In this document: positions 1 through 13,670 of the stretch, one piece after another
How the letters are laid out: the number at the start of each line of letters is the position of its first letter
Numbering within the stretch: the first letter of the stretch is position 1
NCBI GenBank assembly: GCA_029027985.1
Contig: CP119076.1
Location: 620,001 to 684,000 of the forward strand
Direction of reading: 5' to 3'
Length of the DNA stretch: 64,000 nucleotides
From: Klebsiella aerogenes
Lineage (GTDB): Bacteria > Pseudomonadota > Gammaproteobacteria > Enterobacterales > Enterobacteriaceae
Made by a program: the position numbers and the translations under genes
Notes under the pieces: model-generated
The model's input: the letters and a program-made list of their open reading frames with translations, nothing else
What the model was told of the DNA's origin: nothing
Databases searched by the model: none

Positions 1-2657
<2,657 letters not shown>

Positions 2658-2676
2658 CTAAATGGATGAGGTTTAT

Positions 2677-2697
2677 TTTAGTAAAACTTTTACTAAA
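2677..2697. promoter_or_regulatory. EbgR operator at ebgA
   Basis: A perfect 21-bp palindrome with arms TTTAGTAAAA and TTTTACTAAA around a central C, lying 38-58 nt upstream of the ebgA start. Its form is typical of a LacI-family operator and the repressor gene ebgR is adjacent, so EbgR binding is inferred. On the ebgA strand a CRP-like half site (TGTGA) reads from 2736 to 2732, but its partner half is poor. Confidence 0.75.
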
Positions 2698-2784
2698 TAA
2701 AATCACCAGGGATGATTTACTTTAACTCGATCACAAAATGAGCTCCCGGGGGCGCTCCCGGATAATGGGTTACAGGCTCGGAGC

Positions 2785-3110
2785 CGATTTTGCGCCGGGT
2801 GGCGGCTTCGCCTGACCCGGCCTACAGAATCGCGTTCTGGGGTAGGTCTGGTAGCCCGGCCAAGCGCAGCGCCGCCGGGTGACAGCGGGTACGGAGCCGC
2901 TTTTGTGTCGGGTGGCGGCTTCGCCTTACCCGACCTACAGAATCGCGTTCTGGGGTAGGTCTGGTCGCCCGGCCAAGCGCAGCGCCGCCGGGTGACAGCG
3001 GGTACGGAGCCGCTTTTGTGTCGGGTGGCGGCTTCGCCTTACCCGACCTACAGAATCGCGTTCTGGGTAGGTCTGGTAGCCCGGCCAAGCGTAGCGCCGC
3101 CGGGATAGTG
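2785..3110. repeat. Tandem REP/BIME-like array, 113-bp period
   Basis: Between ebgA and ebgR a block recurs with a 113-bp period; the words CCTACAGAATCGCG begin at 2821, 2934 and 3047. Each period holds two REP-type inverted palindromes, GGGTGGCGGCTTCGCC and a head beginning CCCGGCCAAGCGCAGCGC. The copies are nearly identical; the last one lacks one G in the GGGG run and ends in a slightly different head. This resembles a bacterial interspersed mosaic element expanded in tandem. No gene is seen in the 477-bp gap beyond this array and the ebgA operator. Confidence 0.85.
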
Positions 3111-3116
3111 GTTGGG

Positions 3117-4109
<993 letters not shown>

Positions 4110-4280
4110 TTATCGGACGTTGCCCATGTTTGCTCATCCATTGTAAAGCAAGTGTCGGTTCCTGCATCTTATTTCAGTAAAAAACGCCTGCGCGCCGGGG
4201 GGCTTTTTCCCCAGTGATAGCGTGACAGAAGTAACATTCTTAGCAGCATTATGCAGACGAATGGCAAAAATTTGCTATTT

Positions 4281-4642
<362 letters not shown>

Positions 4643-4650
4643 CGCGAAAA

Positions 4651-4678
4651 TACCCTCTCTCCATACGAAGAGAGGGTA
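4651..4678. terminator. Hairpin terminator between ygjH and patA
   Basis: A 10-bp perfect stem, TACCCTCTCT / AGAGAGGGTA, with an 8-nt loop between two convergent genes. Read on the minus strand (patA) the stem is followed by TTTTCG, so it mainly looks like the patA terminator. Confidence 0.7.
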
Positions 4679-4687
4679 GCCTGTGGA

Positions 4688-6205
<1,518 letters not shown>

Positions 6206-6330
6206 TTATTGGCACGTTTTATTCCTGAAGCCGCAAGATAAACTGCCGCCTGGCGGTGAAAGGGCATGAAACGGGGTGGTGCAGGCTGCTCCATGGCGGA
6301 GCAACCCGGGAAAGATGGCGGTGCGTTGGG

Positions 6331-6858
6331 TTAATCGAGCTGGGAAATGTCCATCGCCGCGCGGTCAATCACGCCGATAATTTGCTTTAACTGAGCGTCG
6401 CTGATGTTCTGCTGGTTGACCTTCAGGTCCAGTACCGCTTTGAAATTTTCCAGCGCGCGCTTCATCTGCGGATTTTTGCGTAATTCATAGCCAACCATCC
6501 GTGCCTGCAGGCGCTCCTGAATTTGCGTGAACTGTTCGCCGCTCTCGGCGCACAGGCGGCGGCCTTCTTCAGTGATGGCGATTTTTTTACGCCCGTTTTC
6601 GTCTTCTACGCTAATCAATCCCTGATCCTGCAGCAGGTCAAGCGTCGGGTAGATAACCCCTGGGCTGGGGCTGTAGTTGCCCTGGGTCAGGGTCTCAATC
6701 TCTTTAATCAGCTCATAACCGTGGCTGGCGTTGCGCGAAAGGATATCGAGGATAACCAGTCGTAGCTCGCCGTGGCCAAAGAAACGCTGACGACGCCCGC
6801 CGCCGCGATGGCCATGTTCGCCACGTGCTCCGTGGCCTTCTTCGTGATGATGCCGCAT
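6331..6858 (-). CDS. yqjI: YqjI, PadR-family metal-responsive repressor
   Basis: PadR-type winged-helix repressor, 175 aa, which in E. coli responds to nickel and represses yqjH and itself. The N-terminus is a His/Gly/Arg-rich tail (MRHHHEEGHGARGEHGHRGG). The PadR domain then runs from about residue 30 to 105 (GELRLVILDILSRNASHGYE, SPSPGVIYPTLDLLQDQGLI), followed by a dimerising helical C-terminus. The start is supported by AGGAG six nt upstream. As recalled, the E. coli tail is longer and cysteine-rich; this one has no Cys, and the only Cys in the protein is near residue 98. It is divergent from yqjH, with palindromic sites in the gap. Confidence 0.93.
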   Translation of the reverse strand: MRHHHEEGHGARGEHGHRGGGRRQRFFGHGELRLVILDILSRNASHGYELIKEIETLTQGNYSPSPGVIYPTLDLLQDQGLISVEDENGRKKIAITEEGRRLCAESGEQFTQIQERLQARMVGYELRKNPQMKRALENFKAVLDLKVNQQNISDAQLKQIIGVIDRAAMDISQLD

Positions 6859-6875
6859 CGGTTTCTCCTGTATCT

Positions 6876-6898
6876 TTGATATATCTAATTTATATCTA
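6876..6898. promoter_or_regulatory. Candidate YqjI operator at yqjI
   Basis: The AT-rich sequence contains GATATATC (6878-6885) followed by a TTATATCTAA half site, immediately upstream of yqjI. It shares the TAGATATATCTA-type motif with the site in front of yqjH. PadR-family regulators bind such inverted repeats; YqjI binding here is inferred. Confidence 0.5.
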
Positions 6899-7031
6899 AA
6901 AAATAAACAAGGACAGTGGTTAGTGATGGTTTGTTTTTAATTTATTGATATTTATGTGTTTTATTTTGTTTTTTATTTTGGGTTAGCTTTCTTGCTGTTT
7001 ATATCAAAAAAAAACTTGCCATTTTTATTAA

Positions 7032-7050
7032 TGGCAATCATTATCATTTG
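7032..7050. promoter_or_regulatory. Fur box upstream of yqjH
   Basis: TGGCAATCATTATCA matches the 7-1-7 Fur motif TGATAAT-N-ATTATCA at 12 of 14 positions, and the sequence continues into ATTTGC, giving an overlapping third hexamer. It lies about 50-65 nt before the yqjH start. yqjH is a known Fur-repressed gene in E. coli. Confidence 0.75.
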
Positions 7051-7059
7051 CACTGAATT

Positions 7060-7071
7060 TAGATATATCTA
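7060..7071. promoter_or_regulatory. Candidate YqjI operator at yqjH
   Basis: A perfect 12-bp palindrome, TAGATATATCTA, 26 nt upstream of the yqjH ATG and just downstream of the Fur box. The same core recurs at the yqjI end of the intergenic region. It is proposed as a YqjI site by position and symmetry. Confidence 0.55.
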
Positions 7072-7097
7072 TTTACTCTTCACCAAGGCGACGACGG

Positions 7098-7871
7098 ATG
7101 ACAACAATCAATCACACTTCATACCCGCAGCGCGTGCGTAACGAGCTACGTTTTCGTGAATTAACCGTGCTGCGCGTTGAGCGTATCGGTCAGGCGTTCC
7201 AGCGCATTGTACTGGGCGGCGAGGCGCTCGATGGTTTTGTTTCTCAGGGGTTTGACGACCACACTAAACTGTTTTTCCCTGAGGCGGGCAGTGTGTTTTC
7301 GCCGCCGGAAGTGACCGATGAAGGCATTAACTGGGGCGAAGGCGTACGCCCGGCGACCCGCGATTACACGCCGCTATACGATGCCGAGCGCCACGAGCTG
7401 GCTTACGATTTCTATATCCACGATGGCGGCATCGCCAGCCGCTGGGCGCTGGCCGCGCAAGCAGGCGATAAGCTGGTGATCGGCGGGCCGCGTGGTTCGC
7501 TGGTGGTACCGGAAGACTATGCGTGGCAGCTTTACGTCTGCGATGAGTCGGGGATGCCGGCGTTGCGGCGTCGTCTGCTGGGATTACGCCAGCTGCCGGT
7601 GGTGCCGCAGGTAACGGCAATCGTCACCATCGCCGACGCAGCGTACAAAGATTATCTGGCGGATCTCGATGGCTTTACTATCGAGTGGGTGGTGGGTCAC
7701 AACCCGGCGTTCGTTGCCGAACGTTTAGCGCAGGTGAGCGTGCCGATGGAGGATTATTTCATCTGGCTGACCGGCGAAGGCGCCGTGGTGAAATCCCTGC
7801 TGGAACGCTTTGAAGACGAGAGCATCGATCAGCAACTGGTGCGCTCGCAGGCATACTGGCACAGCAAATAA
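7098..7871 (+). CDS. yqjH: NADPH-dependent ferric-chelate reductase YqjH
   Basis: A 257-aa member of the siderophore-interacting protein family: an FAD-binding beta-barrel domain in the first half (RELTVLRVERI, FQRIVLGGEALDGF, RDYTPLYD) and an NAD(P)H-binding domain in the second half (CDESGMPALRRRL, DYFIWLTGEGAVV). It reduces ferric siderophore chelates in the cytoplasm to release iron and is linked to nickel homeostasis through YqjI. The ATG at 7098 gives an N-terminus aligning with E. coli YqjH from YPQRVRN onward. The Fur and YqjI-type sites lie upstream and a long REP array downstream. Confidence 0.95.
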   Translation: MTTINHTSYPQRVRNELRFRELTVLRVERIGQAFQRIVLGGEALDGFVSQGFDDHTKLFFPEAGSVFSPPEVTDEGINWGEGVRPATRDYTPLYDAERHELAYDFYIHDGGIASRWALAAQAGDKLVIGGPRGSLVVPEDYAWQLYVCDESGMPALRRRLLGLRQLPVVPQVTAIVTIADAAYKDYLADLDGFTIEWVVGHNPAFVAERLAQVSVPMEDYFIWLTGEGAVVKSLLERFEDESIDQQLVRSQAYWHSK

Positions 7872-7890
7872 TCAACAGGACGATGAACCC

Positions 7891-8425
7891 GGATGGCGGC
7901 GCGTCGCGCCTTATCCGGGCTACCATTCAGCGCTGTTACATGGCCCCGGATGGCGGCGCGTCGCGCCTTATCCGGGCTACCGTTCGGCGCTGTTACATGG
8001 CCCCGGATGGCGGTGCGTCGCGCCTTATCCGGGCTACCGTTCGGCGCTGTTACATGGCCCCGGATGGCGGCGCGTCGCACCTTATCCGGGCTACCGTTCG
8101 GCGCTGTTACATGGCCCCGGATGGCGGCGCGTCGCGCCTTATCCGGGCTACCGTTCGGCGCTGTTACATGGCCCCGGATGGCGGCGCGTCGCGCCTTATC
8201 CGGGCTACCGTTCGGCGCTGCTACATGGCCCCGGATGGCGGCGCGTCGCGCCTTATCCGGGCTACCATTCGGCGCTGTTACATGGCCCCGGATGGCGGCG
8301 CGTCGCGCCTTATCCGGGCTACCGTTCGGCGCTGTTACATGGCCCCGGATGGCGGCGTGTCGCGCCTTATCCGGGCTACCATTCGGCGCTGTTACGTAGC
8401 CCCGGTAAGCGCAGCGCCACCGGGG
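7891..8425. repeat. Nine-copy 57-bp REP tandem array plus terminal REP head
   Basis: Nine head-to-tail copies begin at 7891, 7948, 8005, 8062, 8119, 8176, 8233, 8290 and 8347. Each copy has a REP-like palindrome, with CCCGGAT and ATCCGGG closing a GC-rich hairpin, and a spacer of about 19 bp ending GCTGTTACATG. All copies point the same way and differ by only a few substitutions. The block ends in a different REP head, CCCCGGTAAGCGCAGCGCC (8401-8419). Because the period is 19 codons and lacks stop codons, all three plus-strand frames stay open; these frames are not judged to be genes. Confidence 0.93.
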
Positions 8426-8430
8426 GAGGC

Positions 8431-10080
8431 TTATCGTCCCGCCAGCGCCTTAAACACCATCGCCACCGCGTGGGCGCCGGGATCCATATTTCCTAACAGA
8501 CTTTCGCTATTGAGATAGGACGCGCGCCCGGCGCCGGCTTTGCTCGACTGACAGGTACGATCCGCGCCTGCCTGCGCCGCGGCGAAGGCCGCCTGCAAGT
8601 TGTCCGGTTCGGCGAGCAGTGCCGCCAGCGCCGGTTGCAGGGCATCGATCATCGTGCGGTCGCCCTCATCGGCGCCGCCGTAAAACTTCATTTGCCCCAG
8701 ACCGGCGTTCAACGCTTCGGCCACACTGGCCCCTTGCTCGAGTTTCTGCCCGGCGGCGGTAAAGAAAATCGACATCAATACGCCGCTGGAACCCCCCATC
8801 ACCACCGTCAGGCGTTCGCCAATCAGCGCAAATAGCGTCGGCAGATCGTTCAACGGCAGTTGCTGACGCTGTTGCTGGCCAGCAATTTCGCGCGCCCCGG
8901 CGGCGAAGGTTGAACCGGTATCGCCATCGCCAACTTTGGCATCCAGCGCGTTGAGGTGGGCTTCGAGACCGGATAGCGTATCGGTGACCTGCGCCACGTA
9001 ATCGCCAACCAGTGGGTTGGCCGATGGCGTAAACGCCACGCGCACGCTGGCAAGCATTGATGGCATGATGTTAATCGTCCGCGGCTGCACCGGTTTCTGC
9101 CAGCTGGCGGTTTCGACATCCGACAGTAGCGCTTTTTCAATACTCTCTTCCAGCACAATGGCGGTCAGCGAGAAGCCTTTCATATCCAGCGCCGTCACCA
9201 GCGAGGCTGGGCCGATCAACCAATCAACGCGCGCGTGCAGCGGTGTGTTGGCGAGCTCTCGGGTCAGAATCGCCATCTCGGCGACTGACACGCCGCCGAG
9301 GTTATTGATCATCACCGCCAGGCGACCGGTTTTCGGCAGGGCGGCGGTCAGCTTTTCCACCATCAGCTGCATAATTTCCGCGCTGTTCTGCGTCGCGATG
9401 ACCGAGGCTCCCGGTTCGCCGTGAATGCCCATGCCCAGTTCCGCGTGGTCAGCATGATGGCGCGGCGCGCTTTCGCCATCCTGCGGCAGGTGACAGCTGG
9501 CCAGCGCCACGCCGAGGCTGGCGGTATTGTTAGCCGCGTATTGTGCTTCGCGCAGGACGGTCGCGAGGTTGCAGCCGCGTTCGGCGAAGTAGCCCGCCAC
9601 TTTATGCACCAGAATGGTGCCAGCGATGCCGCGTGGCTGTTTGTTATCCGGCAGCGAAATATCGTCGCCGACGATCAGCATTTCGACGTTGTAGCCGAGA
9701 CGGCGCGCTTTTTCTGCCGCGAGGCCGAAGTTAAGGCGGTCGCCGGTATAGTTTTTGACGATCAGCAGACAACCCGCTTCGCCCGTCACCGCCTGAATCG
9801 CGGTTAACACTGCGTCAACGCTCGGCGAGGCGAACAGATCGCCGCAGACCGCGGCGGTCAGCATACCTTTGCCGATAAAGCCGACGTGCGCCGGTTCATG
9901 GCCAGCGCCGCCGCCGGAGATCACCGCCACATTGTTTTTATTCAGATCGCGGCGCACCACTACGCGGATCGCCGGGTCGCTCTCCAGCCGAGCGAGGTTG
10001 TTCCACGGGCTGGCAATAATGGTTCCCTCGATCACATCGTTGACGAGGCTGGCGCGCTGGTTAAAAAAGAATTGAGACAT
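8431..10080 (-). CDS. dhaK: ATP-dependent dihydroxyacetone kinase (DAK1-DAK2 fusion)
   Basis: A 549-aa single-chain kinase phosphorylating dihydroxyacetone to DHAP with ATP in the cytoplasm. Residues 1 to about 330 form the DAK1 (DhaK-like) domain with the substrate-binding His220 in GMGIHGEPG. Residues from about 355 form the DAK2 (DhaL-like) nucleotide domain with LDAKVGDGDTGSTFA. The length matches the Citrobacter/Klebsiella enzyme. It is last in a minus-strand operon after dhaK, dhaL and dhaM, separated from dhaM by 74 nt containing a strong hairpin. The symbol dhaK is shared with the PTS subunit in the literature; this one is the ATP enzyme. Confidence 0.95.
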   Translation of the reverse strand: MSQFFFNQRASLVNDVIEGTIIASPWNNLARLESDPAIRVVVRRDLNKNNVAVISGGGAGHEPAHVGFIGKGMLTAAVCGDLFASPSVDAVLTAIQAVTGEAGCLLIVKNYTGDRLNFGLAAEKARRLGYNVEMLIVGDDISLPDNKQPRGIAGTILVHKVAGYFAERGCNLATVLREAQYAANNTASLGVALASCHLPQDGESAPRHHADHAELGMGIHGEPGASVIATQNSAEIMQLMVEKLTAALPKTGRLAVMINNLGGVSVAEMAILTRELANTPLHARVDWLIGPASLVTALDMKGFSLTAIVLEESIEKALLSDVETASWQKPVQPRTINIMPSMLASVRVAFTPSANPLVGDYVAQVTDTLSGLEAHLNALDAKVGDGDTGSTFAAGAREIAGQQQRQQLPLNDLPTLFALIGERLTVVMGGSSGVLMSIFFTAAGQKLEQGASVAEALNAGLGQMKFYGGADEGDRTMIDALQPALAALLAEPDNLQAAFAAAQAGADRTCQSSKAGAGRASYLNSESLLGNMDPGAHAVAMVFKALAGR

Positions 10081-10112
10081 AGTGGTTCCTGAAGAGTAAG
10101 CGAAAACTCACC

Positions 10113-10134
10113 CTCCGGAGGCGGGCCTCCGGAG
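10113..10134. other. Intercistronic hairpin between dhaM and ATP-type dhaK
   Basis: A perfect inverted repeat, CTCCGGAGGC / GCCTCCGGAG, separated by only GG, in the 74-nt gap. There is no T-run on the minus strand, so it is more likely an mRNA-stabilising or processing structure than a terminator. Function is inferred. Confidence 0.5.
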
Positions 10135-10154
10135 CGGTAGTGGTTATAGTGGAT

Positions 10155-11576
10155 TCAGTGACGGATAAGACGTTTGTTACGCATGTCGAGCGCAATGGCT
10201 TCGCCAGGCTGGATATTATTCAGCGCCTCGCCCTGCTGACATAGCCAGGCGATCCCAGCCGCGCGAGCGATTATCGCGCCATGAGCCTGTTCGTTACCGT
10301 CACGCAGGCACAGGCCTTTGGTCAGGCGGGTATCCAGCTGTAGTACGGTCGACGGGAAGAGGTTATCGGCGATAATAATCGTCGGCTCGCCGAGCGTCGG
10401 CAGCGCCTCTTTTACTCCCAGCAGGTGACGCAGAGTACGCTGCAAAATATCTTCAATATCGATATAGCGCGCTTGCAGGTAGGCGTCGTCCAGTTGGCGA
10501 TACTGTTGGCTGAGCGCCATCAGCGCCTGATACCACGCCCATTCCGCCGTGCACTGTTCGGTGAGCAGGCGATCGTTGGCGGCAGCAAACAGATCTTCAT
10601 CGTCAAGCAGGGTGTGGTGACCGGCGAAGATCGCCGCGATATCGGCGCTAAATTGGTTCTCCGCCAGTGCGGTCAGCGCGTTGAGATCTGCCAGCGTCTG
10701 CTCGATCGCCTGGCGCAGGCGCTGCTGTTCATGGGCGACGCTAGCGGCGGCGGAAGCGACCGGTTGAATCGGAGCCAGCGGATACAGCAACGCCGTGCCT
10801 TCAACGCGTGCCGGCATCGCGGGAGCCGCGACCGGTTGCGCCTCCGGCGACTCGCCGAAGTTATCGGCGGCCAGCGCCTGAAACGCCGCCAGCGCCGCAT
10901 CGGCATCCGGCCCGCGGGCCAGCAGGCGCAGCTTATCGTGGCAGCGCACCTGCAGCAGGGCGATGTGGTTGAGGCTGTCCGGCGTCACGCACTTGCCGTT
11001 TTTCTCCAGCACCAGATCGGCGTTAAAGCCAGCCAGCGCGGCCACCAGTTTCGATGCCGGGCGTACGTGCAGGCCGTTGTGATTGTTAATGATCACCGCA
11101 ACCGATTTGGCATCGCTTTCGTCGGCAAGCATTGGGGCGGCGTTGGCGTCAGGCGTCTGCGAAGGTAAACCCAGCTGTACCCGCTTAGCTTCCAGGGCGT
11201 TCATGGCGTCGGCGATAACCTTGTCGATCCCGGCGCCGGAGGCGGCGCTGACGGTAGCCGCCAGCGTGCCTTCGACCAGCGGAGCGGCGCACAGTCGCAC
11301 TTTTGCGGCAATCGCCGGATCGAGCAGATCGAGCGCGGTTTCGGCGCTGAGCAGGGCGCTGCCGATATCCATCATCACCAGCACGTGGTCGGCGTCGGCG
11401 ACGGATTCAATCGCCGCCATGACTTTGAGCGGATCGGTGCCGATCGGGCTGTCGGGATCGTCGATCCCGGCGGCGATCGCCAGTTTGCAGCCATCGTTCA
11501 TTAACATCTGCCGGGCCAGTTCTCCGACACCTTCGCCCAACCGGGCGCTATGAGAAACAATCACCAGGTTTACCAT
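10155..11576 (-). CDS. dhaM: PTS-dependent dihydroxyacetone kinase phosphotransferase subunit DhaM
   Basis: A 473-aa multidomain phosphocarrier that passes phosphate from PEP (via EI/HPr) to the ADP bound on DhaL. There are three modules in order: an EIIA-Man-like domain with His9 in IVSHSARLGEG, an HPr-like domain with His170 in NGLHVRPASKL, and a truncated EI N-domain with His432 in QAHGAIIARAAG. All three phosphorylatable histidines are present, as in the 472-aa E. coli protein. It follows dhaL by 10 nt in the dhaKLM operon. Confidence 0.96.
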   Translation of the reverse strand: MVNLVIVSHSARLGEGVGELARQMLMNDGCKLAIAAGIDDPDSPIGTDPLKVMAAIESVADADHVLVMMDIGSALLSAETALDLLDPAIAAKVRLCAAPLVEGTLAATVSAASGAGIDKVIADAMNALEAKRVQLGLPSQTPDANAAPMLADESDAKSVAVIINNHNGLHVRPASKLVAALAGFNADLVLEKNGKCVTPDSLNHIALLQVRCHDKLRLLARGPDADAALAAFQALAADNFGESPEAQPVAAPAMPARVEGTALLYPLAPIQPVASAAASVAHEQQRLRQAIEQTLADLNALTALAENQFSADIAAIFAGHHTLLDDEDLFAAANDRLLTEQCTAEWAWYQALMALSQQYRQLDDAYLQARYIDIEDILQRTLRHLLGVKEALPTLGEPTIIIADNLFPSTVLQLDTRLTKGLCLRDGNEQAHGAIIARAAGIAWLCQQGEALNNIQPGEAIALDMRNKRLIRH

Positions 11577-11586
11577 CGCGATTTCC

Positions 11587-12219
11587 TTACTCTTTGGCTG
11601 CGGCAGCCAGCATCTGAATCATAAACATTACCGAGGTTGCGCCGGGATCCTGATGCCCGATGCTGCGTTCGCCAAGATAGCTGGCGCGACCTTTGCGCGC
11701 CTGCATAGTGATGGTGGCATGGGCGGCGTGCTCGGCGACGTCGCAGGCGGTCTCCAGCGCATTCGGGATCGACAGATGCTGCTCACTGGAATGACGCAGG
11801 GACTCAACCACCGGTAGCCAGACGTCGCACATCGTCTTATCGCCCGGTTCCGCTTTACCGCGATTGACCACGCCGTCCGCGCCTTCACGGATCATCTGAT
11901 ACAGCTCGTCGAGGGTCAGGCTTTGATGCGCCTGGGTCACCTGGGCGGCGCGAATAAAGAAGGTGCCAAACAGCGGGCCGCTGGCGCCGCCGACGTTGGA
12001 GAGCAGCGTCATTCCGGTATTTTTGAGGATAAAACCAATGTCTTTGTCGGCGATCGACGGCAGCTTTTCGACCACTTTGCTAAAGCCGCGGTGCATATTA
12101 AGGCCGTGATCGGCATCGCCGATCTCTTTATCGAGACCGGTGAGAAAATCGCTCTGGGTGGTGAAAACGTCGCCGCAGCGGTACAGCCAGTCGACGATTT
12201 GCGTTCTGTTCAGTGACAT
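11587..12219 (-). CDS. dhaL: Dihydroxyacetone kinase ADP-binding subunit DhaL
   Basis: A 210-aa DAK2-fold subunit carrying a permanently bound ADP that is rephosphorylated by DhaM and donates phosphate to dihydroxyacetone on DhaK. The Mg/ADP-binding aspartates are in DKEIGDADHGLNMHRG near residue 35. The C-terminal GHQDPGATS motif is typical of the family. The gene lies 10 nt after dhaK and 10 nt before dhaM, so the three are very likely co-transcribed. In E. coli DhaL also acts as co-activator of DhaR, and a dhaR gene is 2.9 kb away. Confidence 0.96.
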   Translation of the reverse strand: MSLNRTQIVDWLYRCGDVFTTQSDFLTGLDKEIGDADHGLNMHRGFSKVVEKLPSIADKDIGFILKNTGMTLLSNVGGASGPLFGTFFIRAAQVTQAHQSLTLDELYQMIREGADGVVNRGKAEPGDKTMCDVWLPVVESLRHSSEQHLSIPNALETACDVAEHAAHATITMQARKGRASYLGERSIGHQDPGATSVMFMIQMLAAAAKE

Positions 12220-12229
12220 GTCGTGCTCC

Positions 12230-13300
12230 TTAGTTTCCCCAGTTTAGCGCCGGGGTATGGACCGGGGCGTCCCATAACGCCAGCGTTGCATCATCAACTT
12301 TCAGCAGGGTAATGGAGAAGCCCGCCATATCCAGCGAGGTGCAGTAGCTGCCAATGAGGTTGCGTTCGATAACGATGCCAGCCGCTTCGCAGCGCTGGGC
12401 AAGGCGGTTATACACGCCGTACAGTTCGGAAAGCGGGGTGGCGCCGAGGTTATTGACCAACGCGATAACCCGATCGCCGTGTTGCAGCGCGGTTTTGCTC
12501 TGTTTCACTTCCTGCCACGCGCCCTTGACGTTGTCCCACTGACGCAGGGTGCGGCTGTATGCGCCGTTTTCCAGCAGGGTATCGAACATCTCATCGACGG
12601 TTTGATCGAGCGAACTGAAGCGGCGGCGGTCGATGCCAGGCTCGCCGTGGATGCCGACGCCGAACTCCATCTCGTCGTCCCGGAGGGTAAAAGAGGGCTG
12701 CCCGGCGGCCGGTACGGTGCAGGCGCCGAGGGCGATGCCGATCGAGTGACCGAGGTTATTCAACCGGCGACCCAGTTCGGCGCAGGCTTCCAGAGAATCG
12801 CCGCGTTCGGCGGCGGCGCCGACCAGTTTTTCAATCAACACGGTATTGGCGACGCCGCGGCGCCCGGCAGTGTAGAGGCTGTCTTTCACCGCGACATCGT
12901 CATCGATCACCACGGTGGTGACCTTGACGCCGCTTTCGTGCAACAGCTCGGTGGCGGTCTCAAAGTTAAGGATGTCGCCGGTATAGTTTTTGATAAGCAG
13001 CAGGACGCCTTCGCCGCCGTCAATCTGCATCGCGCATTCGAACATTTTATCCGGCGTCGGCGAGGTAAATATTTCGCCCGGGCAGGCGCCGGAGAGCATG
13101 CCCTGGCCGATATAGCCGCAGTGCATTGGCTCGTGTCCGCTGCCGCCGCCGGAGAGCAGCGCCACTTTCCCGGCGACCGGCGCGTCGGCGCGGGTCACGT
13201 ATACCGGGTCCTGATGCAGCGTCAGTTCAGGGTGCGCCTTCGCCAGGCCGATAAGCTGTTCGCTAAGTACATCTTCCACACGGTTAATCAGTTTTTTCAT
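12230..13300 (-). CDS. dhaK: PTS-dependent dihydroxyacetone kinase substrate-binding subunit DhaK
   Basis: A 356-aa DAK1-fold subunit, the same length as E. coli DhaK. It holds dihydroxyacetone covalently as a hemiaminal through His218 ([11 protein letters not shown]) and receives phosphate from DhaL. The glycine-rich [16 protein letters not shown] at about residue 50-65 is conserved. It is first in the operon dhaK-dhaL-dhaM-ATP kinase. In E. coli DhaK is also the antagonist of DhaR. Two palindromes proposed as DhaR sites lie 117-162 bp upstream of its start. Confidence 0.96.
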   Translation of the reverse strand: MKKLINRVEDVLSEQLIGLAKAHPELTLHQDPVYVTRADAPVAGKVALLSGGGSGHEPMHCGYIGQGMLSGACPGEIFTSPTPDKMFECAMQIDGGEGVLLLIKNYTGDILNFETATELLHESGVKVTTVVIDDDVAVKDSLYTAGRRGVANTVLIEKLVGAAAERGDSLEACAELGRRLNNLGHSIGIALGACTVPAAGQPSFTLRDDEMEFGVGIHGEPGIDRRRFSSLDQTVDEMFDTLLENGAYSRTLRQWDNVKGAWQEVKQSKTALQHGDRVIALVNNLGATPLSELYGVYNRLAQRCEAAGIVIERNLIGSYCTSLDMAGFSITLLKVDDATLALWDAPVHTPALNWGN

Positions 13301-13416
13301 TGTTTATGCTCCGTTGGAGAGGGTCATCGTGTAGGGGTATCGCCTGTGTATAAGGGTAGTTCGGCGATGTCATGATTCTGGCTGAGCTGACGAAAAATAA
13401 AATGCCGCGAAAATAG

Positions 13417-13431
13417 GTTTCATAACGGAAC
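13417..13431. promoter_or_regulatory. Candidate DhaR site A (dhaK side)
   Basis: GTTTCA-TAA-CGGAAC, an imperfect inverted repeat of the form GTTYCA-N3-TGRAAC. Its centre is 31 bp (three helical turns) from site B. Assignment to DhaR is inference from position and repetition. Confidence 0.4.
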
Positions 13432-13447
13432 GCATAAAATGATTTAT

Positions 13448-13462
13448 GTTCCATAGTGGAAC
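13448..13462. promoter_or_regulatory. Candidate DhaR site B (dhaK side)
   Basis: GTTCCA-TAG-TGGAAC, a perfect 6-bp inverted repeat with a 3-nt centre, about 150 bp upstream of the dhaKLM start. It shares its form with sites A and C in the same intergenic region. Confidence 0.5.
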
Positions 13463-13670
13463 GTGATTTGTGAGATGAAGCGAGAAATGCGAGCCAGCGC
13501 TAATTATTTGTCCGTTGTTTTCTGCTAACAGAGAAGGGATGAGTGATGATTTTTTTCGCCATTGCGCGGGATTGAACTGATTCCTTTTGTTAAGGCTGGA
13601 TGATGATGTCGGCTTTTTTGGCGAAATGAGCCGATCGGGATCGCAATCCCGTCGCTTCACCACTATTTAG

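Noticed and set aside
2822-3088. 88-codon minus-strand open frame
   Set aside because: It lies entirely within the 113-bp BIME tandem repeat and is itself repetitive.
6956-7141. 61-codon hydrophobic frame upstream of yqjH
   Set aside because: Low-complexity AT-rich leader containing the Fur and YqjI sites; it overlaps the yqjH start out of frame.
7891-8403. CRISPR array suspected from the regular repeats
   Set aside because: Repeat and spacer are both conserved between units (the whole 57 bp recurs), there are no unique spacers and no cas genes.
7810-8518. Three overlapping open frames of 168-228 codons encoding 19-residue repeats
   Set aside because: They are generated by the stop-free 57-bp REP array; all three frames are open equally and none has a convincing ribosome-binding site or known homology.
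13370-13663. 97-codon minus-strand frame in the dhaK-dhaD gap
   Set aside because: It covers the candidate DhaR palindromes, has no ribosome site and no recognisable protein pattern.
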